A stretch of 64,000 nt of DNA from Terriglobus albidus (GTDB taxonomy: Bacteria; Acidobacteriota; Terriglobia; Terriglobales; Acidobacteriaceae), in assembly GCF_025685425.1 (NCBI RefSeq), contig NZ_JAGTAS010000032.1:1-64000 (forward strand), given 5' to 3'. Position numbers and translations under genes: made by a program. Below, one piece after another: positions 34,509-43,948 of the stretch. Numbering within the stretch: position 1 is the stretch's first letter; each line of letters begins with the position of its first letter. A model generated the notes under the pieces. It was not told the DNA's origin. It ran no database searches and saw only the letters and a program-made list of their open reading frames with translations.

Positions 34509-37500
34509 TCAGATGTCGTCGCCCGCTGAAGGGTGGAGAAGCCGGCGGACCGTTTCTCTCAGCTTATGGAGCAGCGTGGGATGCTCGTAACGATAGACGA
34601 CCGCGCCCGGAACGATGAGCGTCACTTCAGTTCCTGCGGCCGTGGAACTTACAGTCAGCTTGCTTCGGATTCGCGATGCCCGCTCGCGCATCCCCTGTAA
34701 TCCGAAATGACCCTCGCGGCCTTCCGCCAGCAGAGCCGGATCAATCCCCTGCCCATTGTCCTTGATGCGCAGGGAGAGATCGTTTGCATACCGAAGCTCA
34801 ATCTCCAGCCGGCTTGCCTTGGAATGAGCCGCCGCATTCCGAATCGCTTCATCGGCAATACGGTAGATCTCGTCTCGCACGATCGGATGCATGTCTCTGG
34901 CATCGCCCACCGCCGAAAAGATAATGTCCATCGAAGCGGGCTGCTGATGTTCTTCGGCGGCCCGTTGTAGTGCTTCGAAGAGATGATTCTTCTCCGTGGT
35001 GCTGCCCCGTAGAGAGTGCACCGCTGCCCGCGCTTCGTCGACTGCCCTGCCCAGCCATATCGACAGCTTCTCGAGCGTCTGCTGCCTGCGTTTTTCGTCC
35101 GTATCCTCACGGAGGGCGTCCTCCGCAATCATCTTGCTGCTCTGTACGGTTTGCAGGAAGGTATCGTGCAACTCTCGTGCGAGCCGAGTTCGTTCAGCCA
35201 GGCGCTCGTCGAAGCGTGCGCTCAAGGCTGCCGCGACCTGGCGCACCCGCAGCCGATAGAGCATCCAAACGATAAGTACGATCGCGAGGCCGCATAGAGC
35301 AGCGAACCAGGTTGACTGGTACCAGGCAGGCAGAATCTTGAACGAGAACGAGGCTCCGGTCTCGTTCCAGACACCGTGATCGTTGCATGCGATGACCCGG
35401 AAGGTATAGTTCCCGGGACGAAGCTTGGTGTAGTAAGCCTGACGTCTGGTTCCTGCGTCGGACCATTCCGTGTCGATCGGCTCCAGCCTGTAGCGAAACT
35501 GCACCCGCTCGGGGATCCTGAGGCTGAGCGCGGTGTAACCGATCTCGATGTTTCCGTTCCGCGGAGGAAGCGCGAGATTCTGCAGATGAGAGTAGGTTTG
35601 TCCGCCGGCCACCAGCGAGCTAATCAGAACGGTCGGCGGCACCAGGTTATAGGATCGCTCGAGTGACGCCGGATCGAGCCATGCGATCCCTTTGGTGGTC
35701 GCAAACCATAACCGGCCGTCCTCGGCTTCCACCATCGAGGGTTCGGGAAATCTTTCAGCGGCGAGGCCAGGCAGGCCATCCAAGGTATCGAAACTCTCTG
35801 CGGACACAGCGTAGTCAGGATTCGCGAACCACTTTGCTAGCTCGTCGGCCTTGACGTGGACAATGCCGGAGAATCCGCTGATCCAAAGGTCACCGGTCTG
35901 GAGATCACCCGTTTTGGTTTCGACGATGCCCGAGACGCGTCCTGGCAAGCTTGCATCTTTCCAGCGCATCATGCGGAATTCGCCATGCAGCAGCAGTTGT
36001 ACTCCGGTCTCAGAGCCGAGCCAGACGTGTTCCCCTTTGACTGTAAGCGCGTTCGGAAACCGGTTCTTACCGAGATAGGTGTATTTCTTGTAGCTGCTGC
36101 CGTCCCACTCCACTACATGGTTGGAAAATGCGAACCAGATATTACCCATCGGATCGCTTTCCATCGTGCCCAGGATGCCCGGTTCACGGCCAAGAGCAAC
36201 GTTCTGATTCACCCATGTCTGGCCGATACGCCGGTAGACATTTTGACCGAATGTCAGAAGCCAGAGCTCATTGTTTTTGTCCAGTGCGATCGAGGCTACG
36301 ACCTCGCGATCATCATTCGGGTAAGAGACGGGTTCAAGATGATCGGCATAGGCCCTCCAGAGCAGATGCTTCCCCAGACCGGAGGACCAAATGCCGCCCT
36401 TGAAGTCTCGGCGAATCGCAATGACTTGACTCGTCTCGGAGAATGTCCTGTTCCTGCCGTCGAAGAAGACTTCGGTGAGTGGCAGGCTCCGGCTCCCAAT
36501 CCATACGTTCTGGTTATTGCCGATCGCAATAGCGAACTGATGTTCGCTGATTATGGGTGTCGCTACCTGCGAGATCAGGTTTCGCCGAAGCTGATCCAAG
36601 CCCGAGTTGGTTGCGACCCAAAGACTGCCTTCACGATCGGACAGGAGCTTCCATACAACGTCGGAGCTTAATCCCTGGGTCATGGTGAAGTGCTGGCCGC
36701 CGGCAATGTCGACACCCACGTCCATTGGGCTCTTCTCTGCCTGTGGAATGCGCAGGAGCCCATGACTGCTCGCCGCCCAGAGTGTGCCGTTGCTATCGAA
36801 GGTGAAATTGCCGAATCTTGGACGCCTGGGTGTGTGCGAGGGACTCTGCGAAGGCATGCTCGAAGCAGAGCCTCCCTCTGATACCCGTCGCAAACCCAGC
36901 TCGTCCGAGAGCCACATGGAGCCATTCGGTCCTTCATGAAGGTATGCAAAGTCTCCGACAGGCCCCTCTCCATGTGGACTGACGATGAATTTGCCGGCAC
37001 CCCGGGGAAGATAAAAGAGCTTCCCGGACGGCATCTTCAGCCAGATGGCGCCGGCGCGATCGATGGCGATCGCCGAAGGAAAGCCGCCGGGAAGAGCATA
37101 CCTGCTGCTGACCAGCTCACATCTGTTGTCACGGACCTGAAACAGACCGGCCGATCCGGCTACCCATAATGTGCCATCACGATCCTCAACCGTGGAACCC
37201 GTCAGAAGCCCGGGCGTGCAGCCATTGCCGGGAAACGCCGACAACTTTCCATCTTTCCAGAGAAGAAGTCCAGGCGCCCTGGTCCTGAACCACACATCTC
37301 CTGAAGCGGCCACAAACACCGAGTTCAATTCGGCATTTTGTGCGGCGCCGCCAGTGATGGCGTCCGCCGACTCAAAACGAACTCCGTCGAAACGGAAGAC
37401 GCCCCTGGAGGTCGTCAGCCACAGATATCCGTCACGGCTTTGCTGAATATCGAAGACCGCACCCAAACCGCTTTCAGACGACCATGCCGTGTGGTGAAAG

Positions 37501-37649
37501 TTCCTCAACTCCTGGCCACCATCTCCAGATTGCGGCGTCCGCGAAGGCTGCGCCTGCAACAGGAAGACCGGAGATATGGCCATGAGGAAGATCACCGCGA
37601 AGAGCTCTCGCAGCGGCAACGGGAAGGAATAGCCGTCTGTTTGTTTCAT
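34509..37649 (-). CDS. Reporter-type sensor histidine kinase (beta-propeller, Y_Y_Y, HisKA_3)
   Basis: 1046 residues. Signal/anchor segment (about 10-31, LFAVIFLMAISPVFLLQAQ); two seven-bladed periplasmic propellers of regulator repeats (about 40-690, for example SRDGYLWLTTSRGVFRFDG); Y_Y_Y domain (about 690-770, RVQFRYRLEPIDTEWSDAG, LRPGNYTFRVIACNDHG); one TM (about 780-800); HisKA_3 with RLARELHDTFLQTVQ, phospho-acceptor His828; NarL-type HATPase with DEAIRNAAAHSKAS, LRIKDNGQGID and HFGLQGMRERA. Such kinases normally phosphorylate a LuxR-type response regulator, but none lies next to it. In Bacteroidetes related sensors detect polysaccharide fragments, which would suit the adjacent giant lyase-like gene. 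Start ATG 37649 is uncertain; GTG 37679 is also in frame. Confidence 0.87.
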   Translation of the reverse strand: MKQTDGYSFPLPLRELFAVIFLMAISPVFLLQAQPSRTPQSGDGGQELRNFHHTAWSSESGLGAVFDIQQSRDGYLWLTTSRGVFRFDGVRFESADAITGGAAQNAELNSVFVAASGDVWFRTRAPGLLLWKDGKLSAFPGNGCTPGLLTGSTVEDRDGTLWVAGSAGLFQVRDNRCELVSSRYALPGGFPSAIAIDRAGAIWLKMPSGKLFYLPRGAGKFIVSPHGEGPVGDFAYLHEGPNGSMWLSDELGLRRVSEGGSASSMPSQSPSHTPRRPRFGNFTFDSNGTLWAASSHGLLRIPQAEKSPMDVGVDIAGGQHFTMTQGLSSDVVWKLLSDREGSLWVATNSGLDQLRRNLISQVATPIISEHQFAIAIGNNQNVWIGSRSLPLTEVFFDGRNRTFSETSQVIAIRRDFKGGIWSSGLGKHLLWRAYADHLEPVSYPNDDREVVASIALDKNNELWLLTFGQNVYRRIGQTWVNQNVALGREPGILGTMESDPMGNIWFAFSNHVVEWDGSSYKKYTYLGKNRFPNALTVKGEHVWLGSETGVQLLLHGEFRMMRWKDASLPGRVSGIVETKTGDLQTGDLWISGFSGIVHVKADELAKWFANPDYAVSAESFDTLDGLPGLAAERFPEPSMVEAEDGRLWFATTKGIAWLDPASLERSYNLVPPTVLISSLVAGGQTYSHLQNLALPPRNGNIEIGYTALSLRIPERVQFRYRLEPIDTEWSDAGTRRQAYYTKLRPGNYTFRVIACNDHGVWNETGASFSFKILPAWYQSTWFAALCGLAIVLIVWMLYRLRVRQVAAALSARFDERLAERTRLARELHDTFLQTVQSSKMIAEDALREDTDEKRRQQTLEKLSIWLGRAVDEARAAVHSLRGSTTEKNHLFEALQRAAEEHQQPASMDIIFSAVGDARDMHPIVRDEIYRIADEAIRNAAAHSKASRLEIELRYANDLSLRIKDNGQGIDPALLAEGREGHFGLQGMRERASRIRSKLTVSSTAAGTEVTLIVPGAVVYRYEHPTLLHKLRETVRRLLHPSAGDDI

Positions 37650-37875
37650 GGTTACCCGACAGCGATTTGTTTTGGCCACAATGGGACTCTCGTCATTTCA
37701 GACCCGGTTGATTTATTGGGATTCGGAACGGAACTCAGGCGATTGGGGAAGGCCAGCGGAATCACGGACTTACCCCTCCCAAAGGACTTCAGACATGCAC
37801 GGACAACACCATCATCGATGGTGATATCACATTGCGTCACGTTTTCGAAATTTTGAGGTGGGAATTGGTGATCAG

Positions 37876-37964
37876 AGCATTTCCCTGTTGCCGGGTATCC
37901 CGGAAAGGGCGCGCAGCGGCGTTTTCAGATGCCGAAGCCCTGCTATACCTACAGCGAAAATGCT
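37876..37964 (-). repeat. Dispersed nested-palindrome repeat family A, copy 3 (internal deletion)
   Basis: Reverse orientation; 89 bp. Ends AGCATTTCCCTGT and ACAGCGAAAATGCT. One half of the inner inverted repeat is missing, leaving GGCGTTTTC only. Confidence 0.72.
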
Positions 37965-38052
37965 CCAGCCGGTCGGCGGTCTGCTGTCTCCGATGAGACG
38001 AAGCACACCTGCCTTCCGGCTGATCAGGTTTCATCGAATATCCGGAGACGCC

Positions 38053-38745
38053 TTATTCCGGCAGTGGTTCTCCGGATTGTTCACGAACCATGTATTGCGC
38101 GTACCAGTCGTACCAGTTCGCATCCGTCTGCCCTGTCCGTGCTTCATGCTGACCGTGCGCAGCAGCGGCGCGGCGTAATGCACTGACCAGATCGGCAACC
38201 GAGGCATAGCTCGTGTCGCCGGCGACACGGCCTGGAAGCCGCGTTGTTATCTCCTGGAAGAACCAGCCGTTCCCGTCCGGATCCTGGAAGGAGGCAAAGG
38301 ACCGGTAGCTGCTTCGTGCGGGATCTGGGCCGGAGACACGATTGCTCCCAAAGAGATAGGGCTCATCGGATCCGATGTAGTTATCCGACGCACCATGGAA
38401 GATCTCACTGACCGCAATCCCACGGGCAAGCAACTCACTTCGGGCAGCAGCAACGTCGGAGACGATCAGGTACAGCCCCTTGGCGGACCCAGGCGCCGCA
38501 GCGGTCACGTTTTTGCCGAAGATGATGGAGCAGCCGGAGCCCGGCGGCGTGAACTGGATCACACGATAGTCACTTCCCTTCTCGAAGTCAGCATCGAGCC
38601 GCCATCCGAGTTTGGTGTAGAACTCCTTTGCCCGATCGACATCCGAGACTGGAATGACGACAATTTCTAACTTCATGTCGACTTGTTTAATGCCTACAAC
38701 GCCAGCCTCTGCGCCGCTGGGGATTTCCTGAACTGGGCTTGCCAT
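38053..38745 (-). CDS. VOC (glyoxalase/bleomycin-resistance) family protein
   Basis: 230 residues from ATG 38745 (GGAAGGAG about 9 nt upstream; a longer frame to 38844 lacks support). Seen: one vicinal-oxygen-chelate module, KLEIVVIPVSDVDRAKEFYT (residues 25-44), GWRLDADFEKGSDYRVIQFTPPGS, DVAAARSELLARGI, then SFASFQDPDGNGWFFQEIT, the usual C-terminal strand. A C-terminal tail of about 60 residues (LVSALRRAAAAHGQHEARTG) is longer than in most single-module members. Could be a dioxygenase, a lyase or an antibiotic-binding protein; function is not assignable. It is 64 bp downstream of the hydrolase gene on the same strand and may share its transcript. Confidence 0.75.
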   Translation of the reverse strand: MASPVQEIPSGAEAGVVGIKQVDMKLEIVVIPVSDVDRAKEFYTKLGWRLDADFEKGSDYRVIQFTPPGSGCSIIFGKNVTAAAPGSAKGLYLIVSDVAAARSELLARGIAVSEIFHGASDNYIGSDEPYLFGSNRVSGPDPARSSYRSFASFQDPDGNGWFFQEITTRLPGRVAGDTSYASVADLVSALRRAAAAHGQHEARTGQTDANWYDWYAQYMVREQSGEPLPE

Positions 38746-38809
38746 ACGCTTCTCCTTCCAAATGAGTGAGGGATCATTACAGTGGCCCCGGGGTGTTCTT
38801 ACTCGTGTC

Positions 38810-39856
38810 TTACATGCGGTCAACGTCGAGCACTGCCTGCGCAAAAGCCTGTGGGGCTTCCTGCGGCAGGTTATGACCGATGCCGCCCGTTATGTCCCGG
38901 TGTTGATATTTGCCAGAGAATTTGCGGGCATAGGCCGCAGGGTCCGGGTGCGGAGCTCCATTGGCGTCGCCTTCCAACGTAATGCTTGGGACGCGAATCG
39001 AAGGTGCCTGTGCCAGTTGCTTTTCGAACTCATCGTACTTCTTCTCTCCTTCGGCAAGTCCAAGCCTCCATCGATAGTTGTGGATAACAATGGCGACGTG
39101 ATCGGGATTGTCGAAGGAGGCCGCACTGCGGTTAAAGGTTTGCTCGTCGAAGTTCCATTTTGGGGAGGCAAGCTTCCAGATTAGGTTGGCGAATTCTTTC
39201 CGATACCGCTCATATCCTGCTCGCCCACGCTCCGTCGCGAAATAGAACTGATACCACCATTCCAACTCAGCCTTCGGAGGCAGCGGCGCCTTGCCGGCTT
39301 CCTGGCTGCCGATGAGATAGCCGCTGACTGAGACGAGCGCTTTACAGCGTTCCGGCCAGAGCGCAGCTACGATGTCCGCGGTACGGGCGCCCCAATCGAA
39401 TCCTGCGAGAACCGCCTTATCGAGATGCAGCGCGTCCATCAACGCCACCACATCAAGAGCGAGAGCGGAAGGCTGGCCGTTGCGCATGGTTTCGTCAGAG
39501 AGGAACCGCGTCGCACCATATCCGCGCAGATATGGAATAATGACCCGGTAATCTTCTGCCGCTAACCGCGGCGCAACCTCCACAAAGCTGTGAATGTCAT
39601 ACGGCCAACCATGCAGAAGAAGGACCGGTTTTCCGTTGGAAGGTCCGACTTCGGCATAGCTGACGCGAAGAACGCCTGCATCGATTTCTTTGAGCGAATC
39701 AAACGTTGCGCTCTGAGCGGCAGCCGCGGATGGACTTGACGCCTGCGGCATCTCACTTTCTTTTGCAAAGAGCGGTTCTCCCAGCAGCACTGCTCCGGCT
39801 GAGAGTCCCACTCCCAGCATGCGTCTGCGAGATAGTTTGTTCACTTCCTGTTCCAC
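38810..39856 (-). CDS. Exported epoxide-hydrolase-like alpha/beta-hydrolase
   Basis: 348 residues from GTG 39856 (AAAGGAG 7 nt upstream). Tat-like signal LSRRRMLGVGLSAGAVLLG at residues 8-26. Seen: oxyanion motif LLHGWPYD; PYLRGYGATRF; nucleophile elbow AGFDWGARTADIV, where Asp replaces Ser as in epoxide hydrolases and haloalkane dehalogenases; catalytic His in GGIGHNLPQEAP. Predicted to open epoxides or, less likely, remove halide from small molecules in the periplasm. Followed by the VOC gene, 64 bp downstream. Natural substrate unknown. Confidence 0.8.
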   Translation of the reverse strand: MEQEVNKLSRRRMLGVGLSAGAVLLGEPLFAKESEMPQASSPSAAAAQSATFDSLKEIDAGVLRVSYAEVGPSNGKPVLLLHGWPYDIHSFVEVAPRLAAEDYRVIIPYLRGYGATRFLSDETMRNGQPSALALDVVALMDALHLDKAVLAGFDWGARTADIVAALWPERCKALVSVSGYLIGSQEAGKAPLPPKAELEWWYQFYFATERGRAGYERYRKEFANLIWKLASPKWNFDEQTFNRSAASFDNPDHVAIVIHNYRWRLGLAEGEKKYDEFEKQLAQAPSIRVPSITLEGDANGAPHPDPAAYARKFSGKYQHRDITGGIGHNLPQEAPQAFAQAVLDVDRM

Positions 39857-40052
39857 GGCGAATCTCCTTTGAATGGTACGAGCAATTGAATCGTTACAGC
39901 CGTCATAGCCGGTTAATCGTTGGTAAGCCTTCCAATATGGATTGATGCCGCCCATATCCCTTGGTTTCAAGAGATATGGACGGCATGCGTAAGGAGACGC
40001 TCTGCAAGTGGCGGCCATCGTCAGTTCGCAAAGCTGCGGTTCGAGGAAGCAA

Positions 40053-41351
40053 TCAAATTTGATCGAGTGCATCAAATAGATCGCGTACAAGATCCTTTGA
40101 GCTTTCCAGTCCGACTGAGAGACGAATCATGGAGTTGGTTATTTTGCATCGATCCAGGTCATCTTCGCTCATATCCGAATGAGTCATGGTTCGCGGATGC
40201 TCTATCAGAGACTCTGTACCTCCAAGCGAGACGGCAAGATGACAGATTTTCACGGCGTCTAGAAAACGTGCCGCTTCCTCGAAGCCAGCATCTTTAAGAT
40301 AGAAGGTGATCATGGAACCAGGTCCCGTGCACTGCTTCTTGTACGTTGCGTAAGAAGGACCATCGTTCTCGGTGAGCAATCCCGGAAACAGTACCCGCTC
40401 CACTTTAGGATGCTGTGTCAAGGCAGTCGCTACTTTGGTAGCCTTTTCCGCTTGTCGCTCCATTCGTAACCAGCATGTTTCCAAGGAACGAGTAAGCATC
40501 CATGCGGTGTCTGCGGCCAGAGTTCCGCCGAGAATTGTCCGGAAGTCGCGTATAGCTCCAATGAGATCTTTGCCACGTCCTTCGCCAGCCAGTACGATAC
40601 CTGCGATCAGATCGCTGTGCCCGCCAAGAAACTTGGTAGCCGAGTAAAAGACCAGATCAGCCCCTTGCAGAAACGGATGTTGAAACACCGGACCAAGAAA
40701 GGTATTGTCAACCGCGATCAGCGTCTTGGCGCCATTGCGAGCCCTAACCAATTGGACGATGGCCTGAATGTCGGTAATCGTCATACTCGGGTTAGAGGGG
40801 GTTTCGAGGTAAACCATATCGTAAGGTTGGGGAGAGTTGTCTAATGCAGATTCGACGGCGGACAAGTCACTCGTATCGACTGCATGTGCCGAATAACCGA
40901 ATCGCTCTCCAAAGTGTTCTAAGAAGAAATACGTCCCTCCATAGACCGGATCGGTATAGAGTATTCGCGCGCCGACAGGTAACAGCGCGAGCAGCGTTGT
41001 GCTGATGGCACTCATGCCGGAAGGGAAAGCGGCAGCAAACGCAGCTCCATTCTCGATGGCAACCATCTTGTCCTCCCAAATCTCGACGTTGGGATTGTTG
41101 AGGCGCGAATAAATCAATCCGGGATCTTTTCCGTCGTCGTCGGGCAAATGGTAAGCACGTTGAAAGAACTGACGGCCCTCTTCGGCACTACTGAATTCAA
41201 ACGTTGAAGTTCTGAATAGCGGCGGCTTCACCGAGCGTTCGGAAAATTTAGAAGCGTATCCTGCCAGGATCGCGCGGGTTGACGGATGAAGTTCTCTCAG
41301 CCTGCTTTTGTAGGCTGGTGGTGACTGATCATTGCTGTCGGACGGGCTCAT
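40053..41351 (-). CDS. Cys/Met-metabolism PLP-dependent enzyme (cystathionine gamma-synthase / methionine gamma-lyase family)
   Basis: 432 residues from ATG 41351 (GAGGA 7-8 nt upstream). PLP fold type I: FPSGMSAISTTLLALL (109-124), YTDPVYGGTYFF, YLETPSNPSM, IAVDNTFLGPVFQHP, PLP Lys240 in FYSATKFLGGHSDLIAG, and a C-terminal KICHLAVSLGGTESLIEHPR. It could be a cystathionine gamma-synthase, O-acetylhomoserine sulfhydrylase or gamma-lyase; the residues that separate them cannot be judged here. The insert AYHLPDDDGKDPGLIYSR before the YSRxxNP block is longer than in E. coli MetB. Its 3' end leaves about 197 bp before the hydrolase gene. No SAM or Met-responsive riboswitch was recognised upstream. 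Confidence 0.82.
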   Translation of the reverse strand: MSPSDSNDQSPPAYKSRLRELHPSTRAILAGYASKFSERSVKPPLFRTSTFEFSSAEEGRQFFQRAYHLPDDDGKDPGLIYSRLNNPNVEIWEDKMVAIENGAAFAAAFPSGMSAISTTLLALLPVGARILYTDPVYGGTYFFLEHFGERFGYSAHAVDTSDLSAVESALDNSPQPYDMVYLETPSNPSMTITDIQAIVQLVRARNGAKTLIAVDNTFLGPVFQHPFLQGADLVFYSATKFLGGHSDLIAGIVLAGEGRGKDLIGAIRDFRTILGGTLAADTAWMLTRSLETCWLRMERQAEKATKVATALTQHPKVERVLFPGLLTENDGPSYATYKKQCTGPGSMITFYLKDAGFEEAARFLDAVKICHLAVSLGGTESLIEHPRTMTHSDMSEDDLDRCKITNSMIRLSVGLESSKDLVRDLFDALDQI

Positions 41352-41450
41352 TTGGGTTCCTCTTTTTCGCAAGCCTTCTCATGGCAACGAACATGTTACG
41401 AGCGTAGCCCGGAAATGAAAATGTCTTCACTCCAATGGAGCCAGATACTA

Positions 41451-41490
41451 GACCATTTTTCCTGTTGCTGGGGTAGCCCGGAAGAGGAGT
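41451..41490 (-). repeat. Fragment of repeat family A
   Basis: CCATTTTTCCTGTTGCTGG then TAGCCCGGAAG match one end of family A (reverse complement of the CTTCCGG...AGCAACAGGGAAAATG arm). The other half is absent. Confidence 0.5.
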
Positions 41491-41519
41491 TGAGTGCGTG
41501 ACGGTGGCAGAATCCCTAC

Positions 41520-43940
41520 CTATTCCGCCGATTCCAGGATGATGGCGTCATAGGTCTTCCGGGCATGGTCATAGGCCGCTGCTGCCGCTTGCAACTCTTC
41601 CGGCCGGATTCTCTGGCTCTTCTGCTGCCAGCAAACATCCACAGATTTGCGGCACCATTCCGCGCTGCGGCGTGATGCACGGACCGGTTTACCGTCGACC
41701 GACAGGAAGATTGGATTTGTGTGCGAAGAGGGATAAATTCGCACCGCGGCCCAACTGCTGCGTTGCAGCTTTGAAGAGAAACGAACGGGATGAGGATTTC
41801 CATCCGCCTCCACATACTTCCGGTCTGCCACCTCTCCATTGATCAAAAGCTCCACCGGGACCTGACGCGTATCGCTCACACGAGCCCGTTCCAGGTGCCA
41901 ATAAGGCCTGTCATAGAGAGAAGCATGCTGAATCCGCCTGGTCTCGCCGGTAGGCGTGGCTTCGAGCCGCGCGCATGCAGTCACGTTGAAGTTCACCTCC
42001 GTCGCTCCTCCAGGAAGATCGATGGAACGCTGGTCGTGAGAATGTCCTTCGACAGCAAACTGAAAGAGATGGCTCCTGCCGTCACCGAAGTAGCTGCTCC
42101 CATTCAGCAGTTGCTTGAGCCAGAGGGCGTAACCATCATCTCCTTCGGCGGGACGCGGAAGGGCGACATAGGAGCGTCCGCCACCGACGCATGCATCGGT
42201 GAGACAGGGGAAGTCTGTCTCACCCGCGAAGGCAGTACGGAAGCCACAGTTCAGGGTGTGATACCAGATGTTCATCTCAGCGAACGGCCAGAGGTCACAG
42301 CCTGAGATAAAGTCAATGACGCCCGGATGGGTTACATCGACGATGTACTCATTGGCTCCCATGCTGTTGAAGGGGGGAATGATGTAGTTCGGAAGCTGCG
42401 TGCTGTCGACGACCAGGCCATGGGCTGAGTGAGCATACCCGACGACGGCTCCCTGAGCTTTGGCCCATTGCAAAATCGGGATGTTCCAGCTCGGCCAGTC
42501 CTCCAGGCCTCGCGTGCCGGGATATTGCTGATCCCGAAGCTGCAGAAGCACCAGATGACCGCAATGACTGGAAGGAAAGCCCGAGACCTCAATATCGTAG
42601 CGAACCAGGGAGCGGACCTCTGGCGCGTCGGCCCCCGGAATGGCGGTGAGCACCTGCCTGGTCTGTTCCGCAGCGATGGCTTGTGCATCATGCGGCATCC
42701 CCTTCAATGCTTCTCCGGCAGCGGGATGAGAGGAAATATGGTGCATCTCCTCCGCATGACCGGTGAAGAACTGTTTCTGATATTCGAAGCCAGGTCCCCA
42801 GTTGAGTACAGATCCCAGGTCGAGCGCCTCTCCATCCACCTGACGCTCCATCACAATAGGAACCACACCTTCCGTGGGGCTCTCGTAGTGGGAGCATCCG
42901 GCGGCGTGGATATGCGTGTCGCCGGAGTAGTAGCCCTGCGAACGTGGTATTACCCAGCGCTTCAGTTGTAGCTGTAGCGCCGGGTTCACGGCTCTGGCAA
43001 CTCTCAATGTCGTATGGCTCGTAAGGTACTCCGGTCCGCGCGTGTATTCCACCGTGTAGTCACCTTCGGGAAGGCGGAGCGTCTCGCCGGAATAGCGATA
43101 GACCTGCGGCTGAAAGTTAAGGTCAGGTAACTCTCGTTTTGTTTGAGGAGGGTAGACACGGCCGCGCGAATCGCGCACGGTGATGGCGGCAATGGAAGGC
43201 TTACCCGCCTCATCGAATATCTTGAGGCGGATGGCCATGGCCGGGGTGCAATGAAAAAGAATCGGGACGGAGCTACGATAGCCCAGATCCTGTTCGCCAT
43301 AACCAGCGTCGGCCTGGAGCGTGGCTTCACGATCGCCTGCATCACGGCTATACAACTGCAGGATGCGGTACTCCAGAGAGAGACCGGATAACGCCGGCGT
43401 CATCGGTGGAGAGTCGAAGGTATCAACAGCAATCCAGCGGGCTCTGGCTTCCACTTCATCCACCGCTCCATTGGTGAAGTCATGCACACCTTCAATTGCC
43501 AACGAGGAGTGTCTGCCAACAGGAGCTCCCTGCGGTGACTTGATCTTCAGGGTTGCCGTTGTTGCCGCGTTATTGAAGACCTTAACAAGGAAGGTCCGCC
43601 AGCCACCCTGCACCAGCTCCGCCAAGGCGTTTCCGCGAGCAACAGCGAGACGCATCTCCGGATTGATGGTGACTTGAAGAAGTACATGGCGGTCCAACAG
43701 GGTGATTACTTTTTCAAGAGCACTCGCCTGGACATTAGCTTCCTGCAGCGTAGAGCGAATAACGCCGGACTCAGACAAAGGAACGCCGATACTCTCCAGC
43801 GCTGTGAGCAGCCTGAGAGTCTGCTCCCGAAAGGGCTGAAATGCCGGGAGTTCCTCCGCCGCGGAGACGGCAGCAGGCAGAAGAGCGCATGCCGAGGAAC
43901 CGATCGCGAGGCGGTGGAACGTGCGGCGTGTGAGATACAT
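41520..43940 (-). CDS. CehA/McbA-family metallohydrolase, exported
   Basis: 806 residues. Tat-like signal YLTRRTFHRLAIGSSACALL at residues 2-21. Residues about 30-330 form beta domains; the C-terminal half is the PHP-type metallohydrolase: GYYSGDTHIHAAGCSHYESP (metal-ligand His-x-His), YAHSAHGLVV, GETDFPCLTD with further ligands, then RLEATPTGETRRI and a beta domain with LLINGEVADRKYVEADG. Named relatives hydrolyse carbaryl or related esters and phosphates, but most members sit in polysaccharide loci of Acidobacteriota and Planctomycetes with unknown substrate. Start ATG has GAGG 7 nt upstream. It follows the MFS gene by 8 bp, so they form an operon driven from the promoter that holds operator 45367-45380. 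Confidence 0.8.
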   Translation of the reverse strand: MYLTRRTFHRLAIGSSACALLPAAVSAAEELPAFQPFREQTLRLLTALESIGVPLSESGVIRSTLQEANVQASALEKVITLLDRHVLLQVTINPEMRLAVARGNALAELVQGGWRTFLVKVFNNAATTATLKIKSPQGAPVGRHSSLAIEGVHDFTNGAVDEVEARARWIAVDTFDSPPMTPALSGLSLEYRILQLYSRDAGDREATLQADAGYGEQDLGYRSSVPILFHCTPAMAIRLKIFDEAGKPSIAAITVRDSRGRVYPPQTKRELPDLNFQPQVYRYSGETLRLPEGDYTVEYTRGPEYLTSHTTLRVARAVNPALQLQLKRWVIPRSQGYYSGDTHIHAAGCSHYESPTEGVVPIVMERQVDGEALDLGSVLNWGPGFEYQKQFFTGHAEEMHHISSHPAAGEALKGMPHDAQAIAAEQTRQVLTAIPGADAPEVRSLVRYDIEVSGFPSSHCGHLVLLQLRDQQYPGTRGLEDWPSWNIPILQWAKAQGAVVGYAHSAHGLVVDSTQLPNYIIPPFNSMGANEYIVDVTHPGVIDFISGCDLWPFAEMNIWYHTLNCGFRTAFAGETDFPCLTDACVGGGRSYVALPRPAEGDDGYALWLKQLLNGSSYFGDGRSHLFQFAVEGHSHDQRSIDLPGGATEVNFNVTACARLEATPTGETRRIQHASLYDRPYWHLERARVSDTRQVPVELLINGEVADRKYVEADGNPHPVRFSSKLQRSSWAAVRIYPSSHTNPIFLSVDGKPVRASRRSAEWCRKSVDVCWQQKSQRIRPEELQAAAAAYDHARKTYDAIILESAE

Positions 43941-43948
43941 GGTGAACC

